Positions 12,278 to 24,271 of a DNA stretch of 64,000 nucleotides are shown here, piece by piece. The notes under the pieces are model-generated. The model saw nothing but the letters and a program-made list of their open reading frames with translations. It had not been told where the DNA came from and ran no database searches. Within the stretch, counting starts at the first letter, position 1, and each line of letters starts with the position of its first letter. A program made the position numbers and the translations under genes. Origin of the DNA: Typhlomys cinereus (Eukaryota; Chordata; Mammalia; Rodentia; Platacanthomyidae); NCBI GenBank assembly GCA_023101885.1, contig JALPQD010000087.1:5957016-6021015 (forward strand), read 5' to 3'.

Positions 12278-14376
12278 GTAAAAGCATTGAAATCAGGGCT
12301 GGCCTTTAGTGCTTCATCCTATCTAGAACAACAGTTAAAGCAAGATGGGGAGCATTTGGGTGTGAAGAGATGAGTCCTGGGATTTCTAAGAGGCTTCATA
12401 TTAAGGCTGCTGGTCCCAGTGGCACCTGCAGTCCCAGAGAGACGGCTCTTCTGAAGTCTGTGCTTAGCCATTCCAAGGATTGTAATTATTACTTCAGGAC
12501 AATGGTGGATTTCTCTTCCACCATAGGGTGCAGAGCAACTATGGAGCCACTACTGAAGCTTCTTTATGCATACCTGGGGAGATTCTAATTGCAGAGTGGT
12601 TGTCTTTTTTATGATTATTTAATTTTTTGAGGTAGGATCTTTCTATATAGCCCAAGCTGGCCTCAAACTTCCAACACTCCCCCTGCCCCAGTCTCTTGAG
12701 TGCTGGGATTTCAGCCATGCACTGGCACACCTAGCTGGCTTTTCCCTCACTGTGATGTGGTGAACTAGTGAAGTAATCATCATGTAGCACCTGCCTCTGA
12801 ATTGAGTTTGAAAAGAATATATCTATTCCTTAGTGTAAAACCTTCCAGCATAAAGGATCACATGTAGCTCCCAAAGTTTACAGTTCCTTCTGACTAACAG
12901 TTCCATAGCTTAGAATCTACCTTGAAAATATGCTCATGGTATTTATTGCACATTGTTTGCAGTAGCTAAAGATGAAAGTTACATCTTTGCCCACTAACAG
13001 TATATTAATAAGTACTATAGACCATTCACAGAATAGTATGCAATCAGAAAAATGAGGATGCTCCAAACATTAATAAAGGCCAATTGAAGGTAGGGAGCTA
13101 GCTGAGTGCTAGACCACATATTCAGCACAAGTGAGGCCTCTGATTTAGTCTAATATTCCCAAAATCATTTCCACAACATATTAAGTGGAAAAACATAACC
13201 AAAGTCAAGCATGTTGGCCCATGCCTACAATTCTAGCACTCAGAAAGCTAAGGCAGAAGAATCATCACTACTTTGGGCTACAGAGTGAGAGCTTGTCACA
13301 AAAATAGATGAAAAAAATGAAAGAAAGGACGTAAAAGGAAAAAAGAAAGGATGGGAGGGAAAAGACAGGTAAATTTAAAAGACATGAATGCATGAGTGTG
13401 TATTGTATCTGTCTTTGTGTGTATGTGTCTGTTTCTCCAGGTACACACACATACTATGCACAGATGTACTTGTAAAAATTCCATTGTAAATGTTCAAGAA
13501 ACAAGTAAGACTGAGAAAAGAAAGTTGGTAATTGGCAGCAAAAATAAGGAAACCTTTCAAGATGTACAGTTTTTAACCTCTTCAATTTAAAAAACAAATG
13601 TATTCCTCATAAAGGAATAAATTCATGCATAAAGCCCTGGGTTCCATTCTCAGCACCTCAGAAAAACCAGCCATGGTCGTGCAAGCCTGTCATTCCAGTA
13701 CTTGGGGAGTGGAGGTAGGAGGAGCAGAGGTTGAAGGAGATATCATCAGCAACATATTGATTCCAAAGCCAGCCTGGGCTACAGGAGACTGCCCCTCCCA
13801 CTCCCCCAAAAAAAGACTAATAAAATAAGGCAAGAAAAGACTGAGAAGTCGGCTAGACATAGGACAGTTAGTAGCCAATGGGTGAATCTTCTGTAGGGAA
13901 ATGACCTGTTCATTTTGTTTCTCTGCTTTTCATGCTAGAAATAACCCTGGGCCTTGCACATGCCCGATAAGTGCTCAGCTGCTAATAAGCTACACTCAAA
14001 GCCACACAGCTGTTCATTTTAAAGCACTAACCCCTACCTTGTTTTTTGAAAACTAAATTTTCATTTTACTTCACTAAAATTATCATTCTGTGGGCCACTA
14101 TAGGCAAAAATCAATATATAGTAGGCAATGCAATCCGGGGCTGGAGAAGTGGCTCAGGAGTTAAGACTGTGCCTCCCAAGCAGAAGGACTTGAATTCAAA
14201 TCCCAGACCTCATGTAAAAACACCAGGCAGAAATGACTCCAGTATTTCTGGTCCTAGAAAGCAGAGCCTGGAAAACCTCAGAGCAAAGCCAAAAGGAGGT
14301 ACAGCAATCCAGGAAGATTCCCGATATCACCTTTGGGTCTTCACAGGCACACACAGTTTCTTCTGATGTGCACGCG

Positions 14377-14420
<44 letters not shown>

Positions 14421-14611
14421 AACAAATCACATAGAAACAAATCAAATCTGAAGCTCATTATTTGAAAGTCAGCAAATAGTATAGACCTTGGTGGTTTTGT
14501 GGGGCCTTCCTAAGTTTTAGGATTTAGTGGATCTATATAAGAAGCAATTTTGGACTTTAATTAAGAAAATAACTGAGCCAACCCCCCCACACTGCTTTAT
14601 GGTTTCAATAG
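12278..14611 (+). other. Patj: Patj intron with B1-type SINEs
   Basis: B1-like copies: minus at 12618-12740, plus at 13200-13310, and an ID-B1-like composite at 13625-13820. The rest is unique AT-rich sequence. Confidence 0.6.
14137..14415 (+). mobile_element. IDL-Geo SINE just upstream of the PDZ8 exon
   Basis: Head ggggctggagaagtggctca, right half agcaaagccaaaaggaggt, tail (CA)n at about 14379-14415. It ends about 200 bases before the exon at 14612. Confidence 0.8.
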
Positions 14612-14759
14612 GAGTGGAAGCGGAGTGTTCATTTCTGACCTCGTGAAAGGCGGAGCTGCAGATCTGGATGGGAGGTTGACCCAGGGAGACCAAATCTTGT
14701 CTGTGAATGGGGAGGACGTGAGACATGCCTCTCAGGAGACTGTGGCCACCATTCTCAAG
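14612..14759 (+). CDS. Patj: Patj coding exon: main body of PDZ8
   Basis: The first base completes the Arg codon split across the previous intron. The exon then reads [40 protein letters not shown] and QETVATILK. This is a complete, well-conserved PDZ core: GSGVFI strand, GGAA helix, GDQILSVNG turn and a helix B beginning with H-A-S. It ends at phase 0 at a consensus donor (AAG|GTGAGT). The phase agrees with both neighbours and there is no sign of decay. Confidence 0.94.
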
Positions 14760-15702
14760 GTGAGTCCCTGAGCTGCTTTCTGCCTGCCTGCTGTGATCGT
14801 AGTGCTCTGGGGGCTGGTCGAGTCAGCCTTTATTATGAAATGGGTTGTTTTTTGTTTTTTTTTTCTCTCATAGCTTTTACTAAATATCTAATCTGATTAT
14901 TTTAAATGGTCAGGGGTAGCTTTAAGAGAAAGCTATAATACAACTTGCAGGATGGAAGGCAACCCACTTAGGTCTCAGGGTTAGTTTTCCATGCTTCTGA
15001 GCTTTCTAATGTTCCATGGGTATCCTGTAAGCTCACTGGATGGAAGGGGCTCTCCTGGAGCATAGAATGAATGCGCCCTCCTCCCTCTGGGCCATGGAGG
15101 CATTGTTACTCCAAAGAAAATGTTAAAGATTGTCTAGATCAGTTTGTCCACTGCGGCTAGCCCTGGTCACAAGACTCTGCTTGAGTGGTTTCTCCTCCCA
15201 TCCACTGGCTCTCGCTGAGCTGGAGGAGAAACTGAGGGTCCACCTTAATGTCCACGTGACTCTACCTCATAGTCCCCCCATCTCATTCAGCTACAAGCAA
15301 CTCTAGAGGCTTGTGCAAAGACAGTTGGGTGCTATTGTTAAAGTCCAAGTTCTTAGCTTAAGGCACTAGCCAAGGACAGATGCATATTTGTAAATTACTG
15401 CCTGATGTTTCCGTTCTGTTCTCACCACTTTTTCCTAATTATTTTTGCTCTTCGTGAACACGTTCATCAGAAGGGAGAAAGGGAGGTGGGGGGAGAGTAA
15501 ACAGAATCTAGTCCTTTAATACTCATGATGAGGTTCTGGGTTGCACGCTGGAATTCCCTAACTGTTGTTCTCTTGTTGGATGTTCAGATACTGCATCTCC
15601 CTTCTGCCCCTTGCCCTTGGTTGCAGAGATGGGGAGGCTCTGAGCTGTTTAAGTCATGACCGCCGCTGCGTTTCATCTCTGTCCTCTTCTTGTCTTCCCA
15701 AG
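14760..15702 (+). other. Patj: Patj intron, no repeats recognised
   Basis: About 940 bases of apparently unique sequence; no exon, SINE or LINE recognised. Confidence 0.6.
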
Positions 15703-15789
15703 TGTGCCCAGGGGCTTGTGCAGCTAGAGATTGGGAGACTCCGAGCCAGTTCCTGGGCCTCCTCGAGGAAGACCTCGCAAAACAGCCAG
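15703..15789 (+). CDS. Patj: Patj coding exon: PDZ8 end and PDZ8-PDZ9 linker
   Basis: Twenty-nine codons, phase 0 to phase 0, between an acceptor (tcttcccaAG) and a GTGGTT donor. They read [18 protein letters not shown], then a Ser/Arg-rich linker ending [17 protein letters not shown] is the last beta strand of PDZ8; the rest is probably flexible. The donor (CAG|GTGGTT) is weaker than its neighbours, which could allow alternative splicing, but in-frame continuity with the next exon ([10 protein letters not shown]) supports its use. Confidence 0.9.
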
Positions 15790-18700
15790 GTGGTTGATGG
15801 CCCCCCAGCAGAGTCCCTCACTGTCCTGCCTCCATGGGGAGATAGCTCTTCGTTTCACAAATGATTCCCTAGAAATAATGTCTAATGTGAGCACACAGCA
15901 CCAACTCATGGTGTTTCCCTGTGCTTGAAGTCACAGCAGAAGTTGAAGGGGGGAATTCAATGCCTACCTCTCCTTCATTGTCTGCAAATGTCTTCTTAGA
16001 ACTGTTTTTCCCTCTCACTGTTCTGCATGGCCTGTGCACACATGTACACAGCTGTGTTTACTTTAAAAGGGGGAAAAAAGAGCTCACATCTGGTGGCAAT
16101 TTGACCCTCATTAGCACAACATCGTTTGAGTCATTCAAATAAATATTGCCATAAAGTTAACTTGTGTATCGCCACTCGCACACACTGACGATGATTAAGA
16201 CATATTCCTGGGAGAGCGAGGCCTTGGGGTTTCCCCTATGGGATGGAGGTATTAGTGAGCGACATTTTGGAGGTTTGCAAACATATTTATTTGCAAGACT
16301 GATGTAAGTGCCACCTTAAAGCAAAGTGTTTACACTGTGGGTTTTGTTTTGTTTTGTTTTGTTTTTTTCCATTTTAACAGCTGACACAGTCAAAATGGTA
16401 GAGGTGTGTTTTGTCCCTTTTGGCACATGATTCAGCTGTAGAAACTTGCATGTGACCCCCTAACCTCCTTGGTGGCCTGTGGACAGGCCTTTGTTTTAAG
16501 GTTAAAGTCTTAAGAAGTCAGAGTTGCCTGTTTAGAAGATACTCTGGTTTTGTGGTTCGGGCACAGGTGCTTCTGATCTTTCTTGCATGGTGTAATTAAA
16601 GCCCAGTGCTTACGGGAGTCCAGAAAGCAAAAATGAACCTTGGCAGGAATGAGAATTTTTCTTCCTGCCACAGTATGAGAGAGTTAAACAGAGGAGGTGC
16701 CCTTGGGTCTCTCTCCAAAGGAGTTTGGAGAAAGAAAGAGCAGACACCCAGACAGGGAGATATGTAGGCGCAGGGGCGTGGAAGGAGTTCATGTGTTATA
16801 AAACGTATGGGCTCCCTGCTGTAGGTAGAGGGAAAGACTGGATGTCTGACCTCCTCAGGAAATGCATTTGAACACCTTCATGCTTGATAGTTGACCGTCT
16901 CCCCAAGCCCCCATCGCCATTTATCTGTTCCTTAAATGTGAGCTGTTGTATTTTAAAGATCTGTTCTCCCTAATCAGCCTTCTGACACAGAATTTATGTC
17001 GGAGAGTAGAAATTTAACTTATTGAGAAAGAAAGAACCTGTCCTTAAAATCATGCTTGACACTGGGAAAGTTTGCCTTGTTCGGCAAATTGGAAGATTTG
17101 TGACTGACTGAAAGAGAATTGCCCGGTTCTCAGGAGCAGAGGTCCAGGTTCTGCTGCCACACATTTTCACAGCAGCCTAGCTCAGCAGCCAGGACACTCA
17201 GCATGCCGTGCATTTCCTTCTAGACTATTATAAGGCAGCCACAGATGCAGCCTTTTGAGAGCTAAGGGTAATTTGAATTCATGGTCCGAGCATGGGAAAT
17301 GAATTCATTAGGGAGAACTTGTGGCTATGAGAACACCGTGCCTTTCTTAGAACTGGAGAGGTAGGTCGGTGGGGAGAGTGCTTGCCTACTTCTCGTGTGA
17401 GGAGCTGAGCTGGATCTCCAGCACCATAACCTGGAATCCTGCATCAGCAGGTCAAGGCGGGAGGGCCAGTCAGGATCAAGTCAGGATCATTCTCAACTAC
17501 ACACTGAGTTCCAAAGCCAAGCCTGAACTATACATGACCATGTCTCAAAAATAAATAAATAAAATGACTTTTCTCACCAACAATAAGAAGTGTCTCTTTA
17601 CTCTGCAGAGCAAACTGCATTGGAAAGAACACTCGAGCTGGGTTTGGCAGCACTTGATAGCCTGAGGCAGGAAGATCACAAGTCCTAGGCTGACTGGACT
17701 ACTTAGTAAGCCCCCATTTCAAAAAAGAGGGGGAGAAAAGGAAGGAAGGAAGGAAGGAAGGAAGGAAGGGAGGAAGGAAGGAAGGGAGGGAAGGAGGGAA
17801 GGAACTCAAATCTTTTTTCTCAAGTAACACAGAACATCTCTTGTTCTGAGATATTTTTATATTCGAGACAGGTTCTTACTATGTAAGCCCAACTGGTCTT
17901 TAATTTGTGGTCTCCCTACATTAGCCTGAGATTACAGACATGAATCACACCATACCCAACTTGAGTTTTGTCAGGGTGGGAGGGGTGGGGGGACAAATTA
18001 GGCAAAAAATTTATTATGCTGTATTTCCTCAATTCTTAGTAGGTATTATAGCACCAATTACTTAAATCATATCCTTTCAGGAAAAAAAAAAATAAAACTC
18101 CTTTAACTTCATGTGTCCAGGAGCTAGAGATGTAGCTAAAGTGCTTTCCAGCATCCAAGAAAACCTAGCTTCAGTCAGAGGAGCTGGATAAACAGCATGG
18201 TAGTATATGCCTAATCCTGGCACTCTGGGGATGAGGGTGGAGGCAGGGGGATCACAAGTTCAGGGTCATGCATTTCACTACATATTAAGTTCAAGACCAA
18301 CTTGGGATACATGAGATGCTTCTTGAACACATACTCCCAATTGTCTATCTGTCTTCTACAATATACTGATCTTTACAACTTAGATCAGTAAATTTTAAAA
18401 AGAATTGATTGATGAAGAAAATATAGCCATCTATTTGTTTATTAATCAAGACAACATTATGCCTAGACTGACCTTAAATCCCATGATTCTCTTGTATCCA
18501 CTTCCCTAATGTTAGGATTTCAAATGTAAACAACTTTATCTGGCACGAAAACATAGCAAATGTTTAGTTATAGACTCTGGGTACTTTGTACATGGACATC
18601 TATAATTCTTCCACCTTTTCTGATTTTTTTGAAATGTTTCTTATTTAAGAAATATTAAACATGGCAGAGGAAGTGCTGAAATGGGGCTGGGTGCGTGGTG

Positions 18701-18849
18701 AGGGGCTGGGTGTAGTGATTGTAGTTTTCTGTCTCAGCCTCTCCAGAATTTTCTAAGATGACTCAGGTGACCTCAAGCCAATGATAAGGATGAATTTGGA
18801 GAGTCATGGCAGTGTCTGCACCCAAGTGACCAATGTGTCTCCTTTCCAG
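15790..18849 (+). other. Patj: Patj intron
   Basis: Unique sequence to about 17340. SINE-like segments follow at 17350-17560 (plus), 17625-17740 (plus, B1), 17850-17960 (minus, B1) and 18120-18310 (plus, ID-B1-like). Confidence 0.6.
17738..17805 (+). repeat. (GGAA)n microsatellite
   Basis: Interrupted GGAA/GGGA run at the A-rich end of a B1-type SINE. Confidence 0.8.
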
Positions 18850-18964
18850 GGTGACCAGCACAGTGCACACAGCAGCTGCAGACCCTCCTTGGCCCCCGTC
18901 ATCACTGGCCTACAAAACCTGGTTGGCACGAAAAGAGTTTCTGATGCTTCCCAGAGGAGTTCAG
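18850..18964 (+). CDS. Patj: Patj coding exon: linker between PDZ8 and PDZ9
   Basis: After a CCTTTCCAG acceptor the exon reads [20 protein letters not shown] then [19 protein letters not shown]. The length is 115 bases, so it ends with one base of a Gly codon before GTACCA. No folded domain is visible; it is Ser/Pro-rich linker. The [18 protein letters not shown] segment is one I associate with INADL/PATJ and is the best evidence for calling the gene Patj rather than MPDZ. Five copies of a 38-bp tandem repeat lie about 115 bases downstream in the following intron. Confidence 0.9.
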
Positions 18965-19079
18965 GTACCATACGACATACCCCAAGGGAAAAGTGGCTGT
19001 GCCATACCTGAAATGTTTTTACATTTTTGAGCCAGACCACCAAAGCCACAAGCTTTCTGAAAAGTCTATTTTAAGAGAG

Positions 19080-19262
19080 GGTACCCCAAGTGAGGCCAGG
19101 CATGGGCTATAGGGGGAGGCACCTCAAGTCAAGCCAGGCACGAGCTGTAAAGGAAAGGCACCTCAAGTCAGGCCAGGCATGGGCTAGGAGAAAGGCACCC
19201 CAAATCAAGCAGGGCATGGACTGGAAGGGAAGGGAATCTCAAGGCAAGCCAGGCATAGGTGA
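19080..19262 (+). repeat. Patj: Five-copy 38-bp minisatellite in a Patj intron
   Basis: CCAGGCA or GCAGGGCA cores recur at about 19096, 19134, 19173, 19210 and 19249. Between them is ggcacctcaagtcaggccag-type sequence. The copies are diverged, so the array is old. It lies about 115 bases after one exon and 340 before the next. Confidence 0.75.
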
Positions 19263-19603
19263 CCTGCTTGCAATTTCAGCACTTGGGAGATTAAGGCAGC
19301 CAGAGCTTTAAGTAGGGAAGAAAAATATACAGTGAACTACAGGTGTCTTGGATCCCCAAAGATCCCCAAGCTCTGAGTCCCCGTGCTTCAGGCTGCCCTG
19401 TCAGCTCTTGTCAGGTAAGTGAAGATGGCCACAATCAGTCCTGACTTGCCGTCCTCAGCGCTCAGGCTGGTGGAGCCTGCTTGCTTTGGTGTCTGTTCTT
19501 GAGAAACCTAGACAAGTGAGGCTGTTTAGTGGGAGAGTGTTACATCCTGAACAGATTGTCCCTGATTTTAAAAATATTAATGTCCTTGCTTCTTTATTTG
19601 TAG

Positions 19604-19641
19604 GTGCAGAAGTGGGCCCGAGGACTGTGGAGATAATCAGA
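19604..19641 (+). CDS. Patj: Patj short coding exon before PDZ9
   Basis: A 38-base exon. With the base carried over from the previous exon it gives 13 codons, GAEVGPRTVEIIR, ending at phase 0. The acceptor is tatttgTAG with a pyrimidine-rich lead; the donor is AGA|GTGAGC. PRTVEI is the conserved run-in to the next PDZ, which starts [13 protein letters not shown] in the following exon. The small size makes it easy to miss, but the phase arithmetic and homology both require it. Confidence 0.85.
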
Positions 19642-21119
19642 GTGAGCCAGTTAATGTTTTTATTCTAGTTTGTTCTATTCTAGTTTGTATTGGATTTGAA
19701 TGAAATATGCTCACCTCACCTCAATAGCAATTTATCAGCTGAGTGCCTTTCCAAGTTTCTGAAGTAAATATGTCACAGAAATAGACTTGCATATAGGAGG
19801 AAAGTGTGTGCAAGTGTATATGCAGATTTTCATGTGTGTGGGTCATGCATGTAGAATCCTCAAGTTGATACCAGGAGTCATCTTCAGTCGCTCTTCCACC
19901 ATATTCTTTTTTTGAGACAAGGTCTTTAGTCAAAATCAAAGTAAACTGATAGGGCTGGTCTTGATAGCCAGCTTATCCTAAGCATTCCCAGTCTCGGCCT
20001 TTCAAGGCTGGAATTGCAAACCAGTTCAGCCTGGGAGCCAGAGGTCTGAACTCCAGTCCTTCCACTTGCACAGCAAGTTCTTTAACCACAGAGCCATCGT
20101 CCCATCTCATAACTAGACTTTCAAAAATTAGATTTACTCACATAGATGATCACTGTGAATTTTTTAGTTTATCCGTGTATATATATGTATGTGTTTAGAT
20201 TTTGCACAACAAAAAAGAATTGTCTTATATTCGAGATAGGTCAGTAGATAAGGTGTCTGCTTGCAAACCTAACTCCAGGAGTTTGATCCCCAGAAGCTCT
20301 GCGTGATAGAGAGAGGTGACTTCTGAAACTTGTCCTCTGACTTCGACGCATGAGCCATGGCCTGCGTTCAGACAATCTACCTGCCTACTACCTACCTACC
20401 TGTCTCTCACATATAGTATCTTTTAAAAATATGTCTGAGTTTATCTTGCTATATGAACTTTCAGTCATGTTAATGTTTTTTGACTGCATATGTCTGATTT
20501 TTATTCATTACATAGCATTTATTGTGTGAATATGCCTGTAATTTTCCTAACCAACGTCCTCTTATTGAGCAATTAACATATTACTCAATTTTTATCTTAT
20601 ATAGTAAATTTTTTTTATTTTAACATTTTTGACTATATAAATTACTCAGGATTAACTCCAGAGCATAGATTAATTTCTAAATCAAAAACCAGGCTCAGGG
20701 ACGAGGATAAAGCTCAGTGGTAGAGTTCTTGCCTGACATTCTCAGGGCCCAGGGCCTGTGGTCTGCAGGAGGCGGGAGCAGCTGTGGGGCATGCTTGTTA
20801 TTGAAGGTTTTCACACATGCTCTTGAGTTGCCCTTTTGTGAGGATTGTGCAAGGTTTATTTCAGCTCATAAATTTGTCATACCCTGATTTTCAACTCATA
20901 CGTGATATCCGGCATATTAGAAAGTACACTTCTGTTTTAATCACTTTGACTATAAATTTGGGGTTCAGTAGTAATAATAAAATTACAGCCCTGTTGTAAT
21001 CAGAGTAATCAGCCGCAGTGAGGTGATTTCCTTCCTAGCTCCATTTTCTGGATTCAATCATAGCTTTGTTTAAGGTGTTTACCACTCGCTCATTCGAAAA
21101 GCTGCCCAAGAAAAATGTT

Positions 21120-21430
21120 AGAGACTGGATCTCTTCAGCAAGAGACATTTATTTTCTTATAGTTTGGAAGCTAAAAGTTCAACATCAAGGTGGTCTGCAA
21201 GTTTCACTCTGTGGTGACTTGCAGATGGGCTCCTTCCAGTGCTGACTTCATTCTTTGTGTCGTCCTGGTGTCTCCCTCCTCTTGCTTGAGCTCCTGTCAG
21301 ATTGGAATCACTCCCACCCTAATGATCTCATTGTAAAGACTCAGTCTTCAAAGGGAGTCTCCTTTTGTGAGGGCTTAGAACTTGAGGTTTCAATGTATGA
21401 CTTTTAGGGGACACAACTTTGTCTGTCACA
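21120..21430 (-). mobile_element. Ancient mammalian interspersed repeat (LTR-like)
   Basis: agagacatttattttcttat, agatgggctccttccagtg and a ggggacacaactttgtctgt end. These are typical of an old mammalian LTR- or DNA-type repeat in minus orientation. Confidence 0.45.
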
Positions 21431-21902
21431 TTAGCTTGCTGATCTTTCACAAGTCAACTTAGTTTGTTCATATGTAGAATGAGGGTGTTAAGACTGACTC
21501 GTACCGTAGACCCAGTATCTTGTATGGATTAAATGCTGGAACTGGTAGTTCATGCTTACATACCCTGCACTTGTTTGGCCTAGGCAAGAGTTTGAGGCCT
21601 TCGTAATGAAACATACCTTGGTATTTCAAACTCAAGGCTTGACCACTGATTGATACAAGCACCCTGGATGAGGACATTGCTATTCTAAACTATAGGTATT
21701 GCAAGGTAGCACTGATGTTGCTAATAGACATTGATCGTATATATGAACTAAGATGGAACTTTTGTTTTGTTGGTAAAAATCTATGTGGTTTAAACTGGGG
21801 ATGAAACCTAGAACTTCCCAACTGTGCTAAGCTGACGTTCTTCCATTAAGCATCCTCTAGCCTCTCAGGGTTTTTCTTTTTTTTTTTAAAACATTATTTA
21901 TT

Positions 21903-21906
21903 TTGC

Positions 21907-21985
<79 letters not shown>

Positions 21986-22245
21986 ACACACCACGCGCAC
22001 ACCAGAGGGCACTGTGTATCTGTGTAGGTCCCTGTGGAGGACCAAGGGTGACTTCAGGAGTCATCCTGGATTGCTTCTACCTTCATATTTCTTTGCTCTG
22101 GGATTTCCCATGCTCCACCTTCCGGGGCTAGAAGTGCAGGACACGCCCATTTCCATTTGGCATTTTTATGTGGGATCTGGGATTCAAACTCAGGTCTTTC
22201 TGTTTGCAAGGTAGAGGCTTAACCCTGTAAGCCATGTCTCCTGCC
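21903..22245 (-). mobile_element. IDL-Geo SINE, minus
   Basis: The head complement is at 22220-22245 (gccatgtctcctgcc). A long (GT)n with a CGCGCG patch (21910-21988) is the tail. Confidence 0.75.
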
Positions 22246-22671
22246 TCTGTGCATTTTCTTCATAAATTAAGGACTCCAGTAAACAATGTGCCATTTCTGC
22301 ATTCAGCTCTCCTATATATTTTGAAGATCTTTAGAGAAGAACTGGTGGCACCTCCTTGCATGCTGACAAGCTTAGGCTTCTGTCCTGGACCTTAACAGTG
22401 TTGTTGCGTCAACGCTAAAGAATACTGATGTTAACGCGTCAGCTGGCCAGCAGCCCCCAATTCCAGTGCATGTTCAGCTCACCTTTGTGGATGGTTCTTC
22501 CTATCTCAGTTCAGTTATCCAACTTTGTGGCCTGCCAGTTTGGGGCTGACCCACACCGTGGCTTAGAGCTGAGCCTGAGACGGCAGGTGTCTGCGCTCAG
22601 CATTCAGGATTCCTCTGTCTGACTCCTCACTCTGCTTTTTCTTACTCTCTAGCCATCGGGGCCTACTATTC

Positions 22672-22745
22672 CTGCTCCTTCTCCCTCCCCCTCCCCCTCC
22701 CTCTCCCCTCCCTCTCCCCCTCCCCTCCCCCTCCCCCTCCCCCTC
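22672..22745 (+). repeat. C-rich polypyrimidine tract (CCCTCC)n
   Basis: About 74 bases of CCCTCC/CCCCTCC units without an A or G. The opposite strand has many G4 runs, so G-quadruplex or i-motif folding is plausible. Confidence 0.85.
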
Positions 22746-22984
22746 TTCATCTTCTAGCCTAACTGGGAGTTGCCCCCAGAGCAAAGATGTATGCACACAA
22801 ACACATGCACGTACACAGTTGGAACACACGGACAGACATCCTAGAGACTTGCTAGTGTACCGAGTGCCATCACTTCTCCAAATTTTCAGTCACCGTCCAT
22901 CCCAGTTCATGTAGTTTTTTGCATTGTTTTTTGCATTTAGACAAGACTTTCCTGCTACATTTAGCAGGAGAGATGCATAGACTT

Positions 22985-23032
<48 letters not shown>

Positions 23033-23238
23033 GTATGGTGATATTAAGAATTATCCTGCATTGCTTGACCTCCTTACTGCTTTGCTTTGGTGTTTCCTAG
23101 GCTCCATCTTCTAGAGCCAGACATACAGGCCTCCGCCATTTCTACCTGGCGTTTTTATATGGGATCTAAGGATCTGAACTCAGGTCCTTTTGCTTGCAAG
23201 GTAGAGGCTTTAGCCCCAGGGCCATCTCCCCAGCCTGT
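22985..23238 (-). mobile_element. IDL-Geo SINE, minus, 90 bases before the PDZ9 exon
   Basis: Head complement gggccatctccccagcc, tail (GT)n 22986-23031. Confidence 0.75.
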
Positions 23239-23325
23239 GGACAGATTTTGTTCAGCAGCAATCTGAGGTCAGTCAAGCTATGACTATATATTCAACATGC
23301 AGACGTTACATTTTCTTTGTCTTAG

Positions 23326-23448
23326 GAGCTCAATGATGCCCTCGGAATCAGTATTGCTGGAGGAAAAGGAAGCCCTTTAGGAGACATCCCTATCTTTATT
23401 GCCATGATTCAGGCCAATGGAGTAGCTGCACGTACACAGAAACTTAAG
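23326..23448 (+). CDS. Patj: Patj coding exon: first half of PDZ9
   Basis: Forty-one codons, phase 0 to 0, from a TGTCTTAG acceptor to an AAG|GTGAGT donor. They read [20 protein letters not shown] then [25 protein letters not shown] is the carboxylate-binding loop and SIAGG the following strand. The [10 protein letters not shown] insert before beta-C is typical of the PATJ/MPDZ penultimate PDZ. All structural positions look intact. Confidence 0.94.
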
Positions 23449-24166
23449 GTGAGTGAGAGAGGCTGGCTCATTGCCAACTGCCTGAGATGGGGTGCAAGGG
23501 GAACTGCAGACATGGATACTTTGTTTAAAACTGGAATTGCAAAAACTATCAGAGTCTCATGCTGAGGGCAGGATGCATTAGAGAAGCTGAAATTCATTAG
23601 GTCCCTGGGCTTATAAAAACATTAATGTTTGTATCAAAGCTTCTCAATAAAGGAAGGAATTGCAACTCCCTTCCAAACCTCCATGTCCTTTCTAGCACCT
23701 CATTCACCCAAAATTGGTTTCAACTCAGACAGATTTGACCTTAGAATTGTCCCTCCCCCTACACCAACATTTTTGCCTTTTTTCTCCTTATTTCCCCTTA
23801 CTTTTAACTGAAGTAGAAAAATCAAGCATAAAATGTTTGGCTTCTTTATTAGAGCTTTATTGAACAGTTAATTTGTGCACCCTGCTATTTACTGGAGAAT
23901 GAATGCATAAAACATCACCATTACCAAAATATAAAGGTGACCTGTGGTGCCTTTCAGTAATCAAATCTGACCCCCTTGTCTCTCTGATTGGTCTGTACTT
24001 GGGGAAAGTCATAAAAATTCCTTGTGTTTCTTGAGCATGTGCACAGTTGAAGCTGTCTTTACAATAGTCGCAGATAGGAACTATAACTTGCAAAGACTTC
24101 TCAGCATTCTTCTCAAATTTAATTTTTCATAATGATAGTGTTTTCCTACCGCTTTTGTCCTTCCAG
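23449..24166 (+). other. Patj: Patj intron between the two PDZ9 exons
   Basis: Unique sequence, no repeat or extra exon recognised. Confidence 0.6.
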
Positions 24167-24271
24167 GTTGGAGATCGGATTGTGAGCATTAATGGGCAGC
24201 CTCTGGATGGACTGTCTCATGCAGACGTGGTTAATCTGCTGAAGAATGCCTACGGACACATTATCCTGCAG
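24167..24271 (+). CDS. Patj: Patj coding exon: second half of PDZ9
   Basis: Thirty-five codons, phase 0 at both ends, from a CCTTCCAG acceptor to a CAG|GTACTG donor. They read [20 protein letters not shown] then [25 protein letters not shown] is the PDZ beta-E turn with its conserved Asn-Gly; [12 protein letters not shown] is helix B with the class-I-like His at its start. The following intron, more than 19 kb, is the largest in the window and hosts the candidate antisense gene. Confidence 0.94.

Larger units (their letters stand above)
19642..23325 (+). other. Patj: Patj intron
   Basis: SINE-like segments at 19910-20110 (minus) and 20225-20430 (plus); an ID-like head at 20698-20760. Then the LTR-like repeat, two minus IDL-Geo copies and the C-rich tract, listed separately. 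Confidence 0.6.

Noticed and set aside
11931..12281. 116-codon frame reading through the PDZ7/8 exon from upstream ATG
   Set aside because: The first 50 codons are intron sequence before the TTACAG acceptor at 12083; only the exon part is conserved.
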